Source: Marine group II euryarchaeote REDSEA-S43_B8
GTDB taxonomy: Archaea; Thermoplasmatota; Poseidoniia; Poseidoniales; Thalassarchaeaceae
Length of the DNA: 14,838 bases
Direction of reading: 5' to 3'
Assembly: GCA_001629235.1 (NCBI GenBank)
Contig: LUSA01000101.1
Coordinates: 5,871 to 20,708, forward strand
Positions 13,916 through 14,838 of the stretch are shown here, piece after piece. Under the pieces are notes generated by a model. That model searched no databases and had not been told where the DNA came from. It worked only from the letters and a program-made list of their open reading frames with translations. A program made the translations under genes and the position numbers. Numbering within the stretch: position 1 is the stretch's first letter; each line of letters starts with the position of its first letter.

Positions 13916-14838
13916 GGTAGCGGCTACCATTAATGGCGCAGAATGGGTCAGTATTCCCTCAAACATGGCAGGCAATGGAGGTGCACTATCTGGCGACGGA
14001 GTGATTGTCGCTGTGATGGACTCTGGCCTCGATAATGCTGCTGAGTGCGACGGAGTTTCACATTGCAACAGTGTGAACTCAGGAATAAACGCTGACTTTG
14101 CAGGGAGAATCAGGGGAGTGGTATCCTACGCAGGGTCCACATGCGGAACTAACGGAGGTTGCGGACCTGATGACAACAATGGCCATGGCACTCACGTTGC
14201 AGGATCGGTCCTCGGCGATGGGAGTAACTCTCCTGTGGGATGGGATAATTCCGGAATGGCTCCCGGGGCCCAGCTATTCATGCAGTCAGTTGGCTGGAAA
14301 TCAACTGACGGTTCCCTCGCTCCTCCATCTTACGGAGATGGATTCCAGGAGGCATACAATGCCGGGGCGAGGGTCCACACCAATTCTTGGGGAACCGGTC
14401 CGGACTGCGCCACGGAGGGGAGCCTTAACTCCGGCTTATGGTGCTTACAAGTCTACAGTGCCACCACTGAGTCGCTGGATACAGCAGCACATCAGTATCA
14501 GGACCTCACTGTTCTTTTCTCGATGGGCAATGACGGTAGGGACTGCGTTGGATCATCCTTCGCCACTGATGAGTCTGACCCGGATGGAGACGGAACTCAC
14601 CAGTTCCCGGCGCACCCCTATTGTGCTGCGGGGAAGAACGGCGAGATAAACTTGGGAGTGCTGAACCAGCAGGCTTCGGCCAAGAACATTATCTCTGTAG
14701 GAGCTTCTGAGACTCAACGACAGGGAGGCAGAAACGTGCCCACTCGTGCTGCGCGAGATGCCATGGATGAGAGAGACGAATCTGGTGCAGATATGGCTGC
14801 ACAGCAACTCCCTGCGAGGAGAAGAGGAGCGTTCGTAC
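13884..14838 (+). CDS. S8 subtilase catalytic domain (continues frameshifted gene; 3' partial)
   Basis: This frame is open to the window end. Subtilase motifs are clear: the catalytic Asp in VIVAVMDSGLD (from 14001), the catalytic His in NGHGTHVAG (from about 14182), the substrate-strand NSWG and the oxyanion Asn in SMGNDG (from about 14521). The catalytic Ser block (GTSxA) is beyond the window. Cysteines come in close pairs (AECDGVSHC, STCGTNGGC, then PDC and LWC, RDC and PYC), suggesting disulfides in an exported enzyme. DPDGDGTH resembles a calcium-binding loop. ATG 13884 happens to have GGAG six bases upstream, but a product starting there would lack the signal peptide, so I take it as the continuation of the preceding frame. 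The substrate is probably extracellular protein. Confidence 0.9.
   Translation, partial: MPKYSASLDNEVAATINGAEWVSIPSNMAGNGGALSGDGVIVAVMDSGLDNAAECDGVSHCNSVNSGINADFAGRIRGVVSYAGSTCGTNGGCGPDDNNGHGTHVAGSVLGDGSNSPVGWDNSGMAPGAQLFMQSVGWKSTDGSLAPPSYGDGFQEAYNAGARVHTNSWGTGPDCATEGSLNSGLWCLQVYSATTESLDTAAHQYQDLTVLFSMGNDGRDCVGSSFATDESDPDGDGTHQFPAHPYCAAGKNGEINLGVLNQQASAKNIISVGASETQRQGGRNVPTRAARDAMDERDESGADMAAQQLPARRRGAFV

Noticed and set aside
14098..14649. 183-codon plus-strand frame within the subtilase
   Set aside because: The overlapping frame encodes the continuous S8 catalytic domain with Asp, His and Asn motifs; this one is out of frame with no recognisable content.
1..14838. tRNA, rRNA, CRISPR array, toxin-antitoxin or known defence genes
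   Set aside because: Intergenic regions are under 120 bases with no cloverleaf or repeat array, and no protein shows motifs of those systems.

Overview
This looks like a piece of an archaeal chromosome, probably a marine Thermoplasmatota lineage (Marine Group II/III, Poseidoniales-like). The main argument is the shikimate block, which uses the archaeal versions of three steps: ADH synthase (AroA'), 3-dehydroquinate synthase II (AroB') and GHMP-type shikimate kinase. Supporting signs are the recurrent ribosome-binding motif GAGGTG five bases before the start, AGA/AGG as favoured arginine codons, and a secreted subtilase with cysteine-rich inserts. The taxonomic placement is inferred from gene content only; no 16S or other marker gene is present.

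Layout. Positions 1-3651 (+ strand): the end of a membrane-anchored protein, a MoxR AAA ATPase, a DUF58 protein split by an in-frame TAG, and a multi-pass membrane protein split by a frameshift. This resembles the widespread MoxR-DUF58 envelope operon. Positions 3648-11104 (- strand, read right to left): an ABC ATPase and an FtsX/MacB-like permease, both damaged, then exonuclease III, then aroA', aroB', aroK and aroC, tightly packed with 3-4 base overlaps or gaps apart from a 73-base gap before aroA'. The two strands converge at 3648-3651 on a shared CTAG. Positions 11153-13198 (-): a large unrecognised membrane protein whose C-terminus resembles the small multidrug export (COG2426) family. 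A divergent promoter region (13199-13315) separates it from a secreted S8 subtilase (+), which is frameshifted and runs off the window.

How the genes work together. AroA' and AroB' make 3-dehydroquinate by the archaeal route, shikimate kinase phosphorylates shikimate, and chorismate synthase makes chorismate. Dehydroquinate dehydratase, shikimate dehydrogenase and EPSP synthase are not in the window. The rest is mostly envelope and export function.

The most striking feature is structural. Five of twelve genes are interrupted: an amber codon, two one-base frameshifts, an internal deletion in the ABC ATPase that removes the signature motif and Walker B, and a perfect 49-bp inverted repeat with a 10-nt loop in the permease. 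The five central genes (xth, aroA', aroB', aroK, aroC) are intact. Real decay and amplification, sequencing or assembly artefacts are both possible; the foldback palindrome and the deletion with a junction direct repeat lean towards artefact or template switching. I found no convincing new defence or mobile system, RNA gene, CRISPR array or insertion sequence. No gene-free stretch exceeds 300 bases.
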